Shown here one piece after another: positions 22,134 to 22,500 of a stretch of DNA of 22,500 nt. The DNA comes from JAVXTH01 sp036642795 (GTDB lineage: Bacteria; Bacillota_I; Bacilli_A; Erysipelotrichales; Erysipelotrichaceae), in assembly GCA_036642795.1 (NCBI GenBank), contig JAVXTH010000022.1, positions 1 through 22,500 on the forward strand, written 5' to 3'. Below the pieces are notes generated by a model. The model was given only the letters and a program-made list of their open reading frames with translations. It did no database searches and had not been told where the DNA came from. Both the position numbers and the translations under genes were made by a program. Each line of letters opens with the position of its first letter. Position 1 is the first letter of the stretch.

Positions 22134-22500
22134 ATGCAAATTACCAATGAAAATAGCATATTTGAATATATGATTTATTTCATCGCATTGTATTTATTAT
22201 TTCGATATGTTTTATATAAGAAAGTTTTATTTGATCAAATTGATAACCACAAAGTATATTTTGCATTTGCTTTAATCATCTTAATTCAAACTTCACTATT
22301 TGGCTATATTTCAATTTTGATGATGAATGTTACCTACCCAATCGTATCGATTGTTGTATTAATGTTCCTTGATTTAACTCTTTGTATCTTCTTATTTAAG
22401 ACCTTACAAAGCATTTATGAATATACAAAAATTGAACATTCAAATATGGTAATGCAACAACAATATGTAAAGCAATTAGAAGAATATGTAAGCTTACAAA
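22134..22500 (+). CDS. Probable membrane sensor histidine kinase, 5' part (cut by window edge)
   Basis: The frame is open to the window end. From the ATG at 22134 it encodes three hydrophobic helices (FEYMIYFIALYLLFRY, FALIILIQTSLFGYI, IVSIVVLMFLDLTLCIFLF) followed by a charged coiled linker (IEHSNMVMQQQYVKQLEEYV). This matches the shape of GHKL/AgrC-type kinases just before the phosphoacceptor histidine, and it resembles the two kinases at 3579 and 5803. The catalytic domain lies outside the window. The start is uncertain: no ribosome binding site precedes ATG 22134, the same frame is open back to 21978, and a further hydrophobic stretch (FFIYIFIF) lies upstream of the ATG. The gene may be truncated at its 5' end. 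Confidence 0.55.
   Translation, partial: MQITNENSIFEYMIYFIALYLLFRYVLYKKVLFDQIDNHKVYFAFALIILIQTSLFGYISILMMNVTYPIVSIVVLMFLDLTLCIFLFKTLQSIYEYTKIEHSNMVMQQQYVKQLEEYVSLQ

Noticed and set aside
22030..22193. Minus-strand frame of about 34 codons ending at 22091, considered as a gene
   Set aside because: It has no start codon or ribosome binding site and runs into a stop at its 5' end; kept only as a hint in the finding about the orphan terminator.

Overview
The window is AT-rich DNA (roughly two thirds A+T by eye) with strong AGGAGG-type ribosome binding sites, extended -10 promoters and many hairpin-plus-T-run terminators. Protein content points to a low-GC Firmicute, most likely in the Erysipelotrichia: a glucosaminidase with InlB-type and Ig-like domains, GHKL/LytTR signalling pairs, a HgdC-type activase, and DUF11 surface-type proteins. 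This assignment is an inference from gene style; no rRNA is present. No tRNA, CRISPR array, transposase or phage gene was seen.

Layout. 1-51: possible 3' end of an unknown gene. 109-771: deoC with its own promoter and terminator. 890-3523: large secreted glucosaminidase (autolysin-like). 3579-7146: a three-gene signalling block, GHKL histidine kinase, LytTR response regulator (TTG start), second GHKL kinase. 7167-8732 (minus): a GH13 alpha-amylase-family enzyme ending in a DUF1653 domain. 8833-10810: two GNAT acetyltransferases and a MerR/GyrI-like regulator; the regulator and the second acetyltransferase share a MerR-type promoter with a 19-bp spacer and an internal dyad. 10807-12110 (minus): a CPA-family cation/proton antiporter behind what reads as a fluoride (crcB-type) riboswitch with terminator. 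12141-12860 (minus): a DUF554 membrane protein. 13037-15712: a two-gene cassette of a small helical protein and a DUF11-repeat protein whose C-terminus is a copy of that small protein. 15861-17648: a WG-repeat lipoprotein. 17675-21894 (minus): a two-gene HgdC/DUF2229 activase that is usually one long protein. 22134-22500: the 5' part of another membrane histidine kinase, cut by the window edge.

How the parts may work together. The kinase-regulator-kinase block probably feeds two membrane inputs into one DNA-binding regulator, and it follows the glucosaminidase with no visible terminator between them. The MerR regulator, divergent acetyltransferase and neighbouring diamine-acetyltransferase-like gene recall the Bacillus subtilis blt locus. 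The antiporter is probably induced by fluoride. The DUF11 cassette has no signal peptides or sorting signals, so its route to a surface, if any, is not the usual one.
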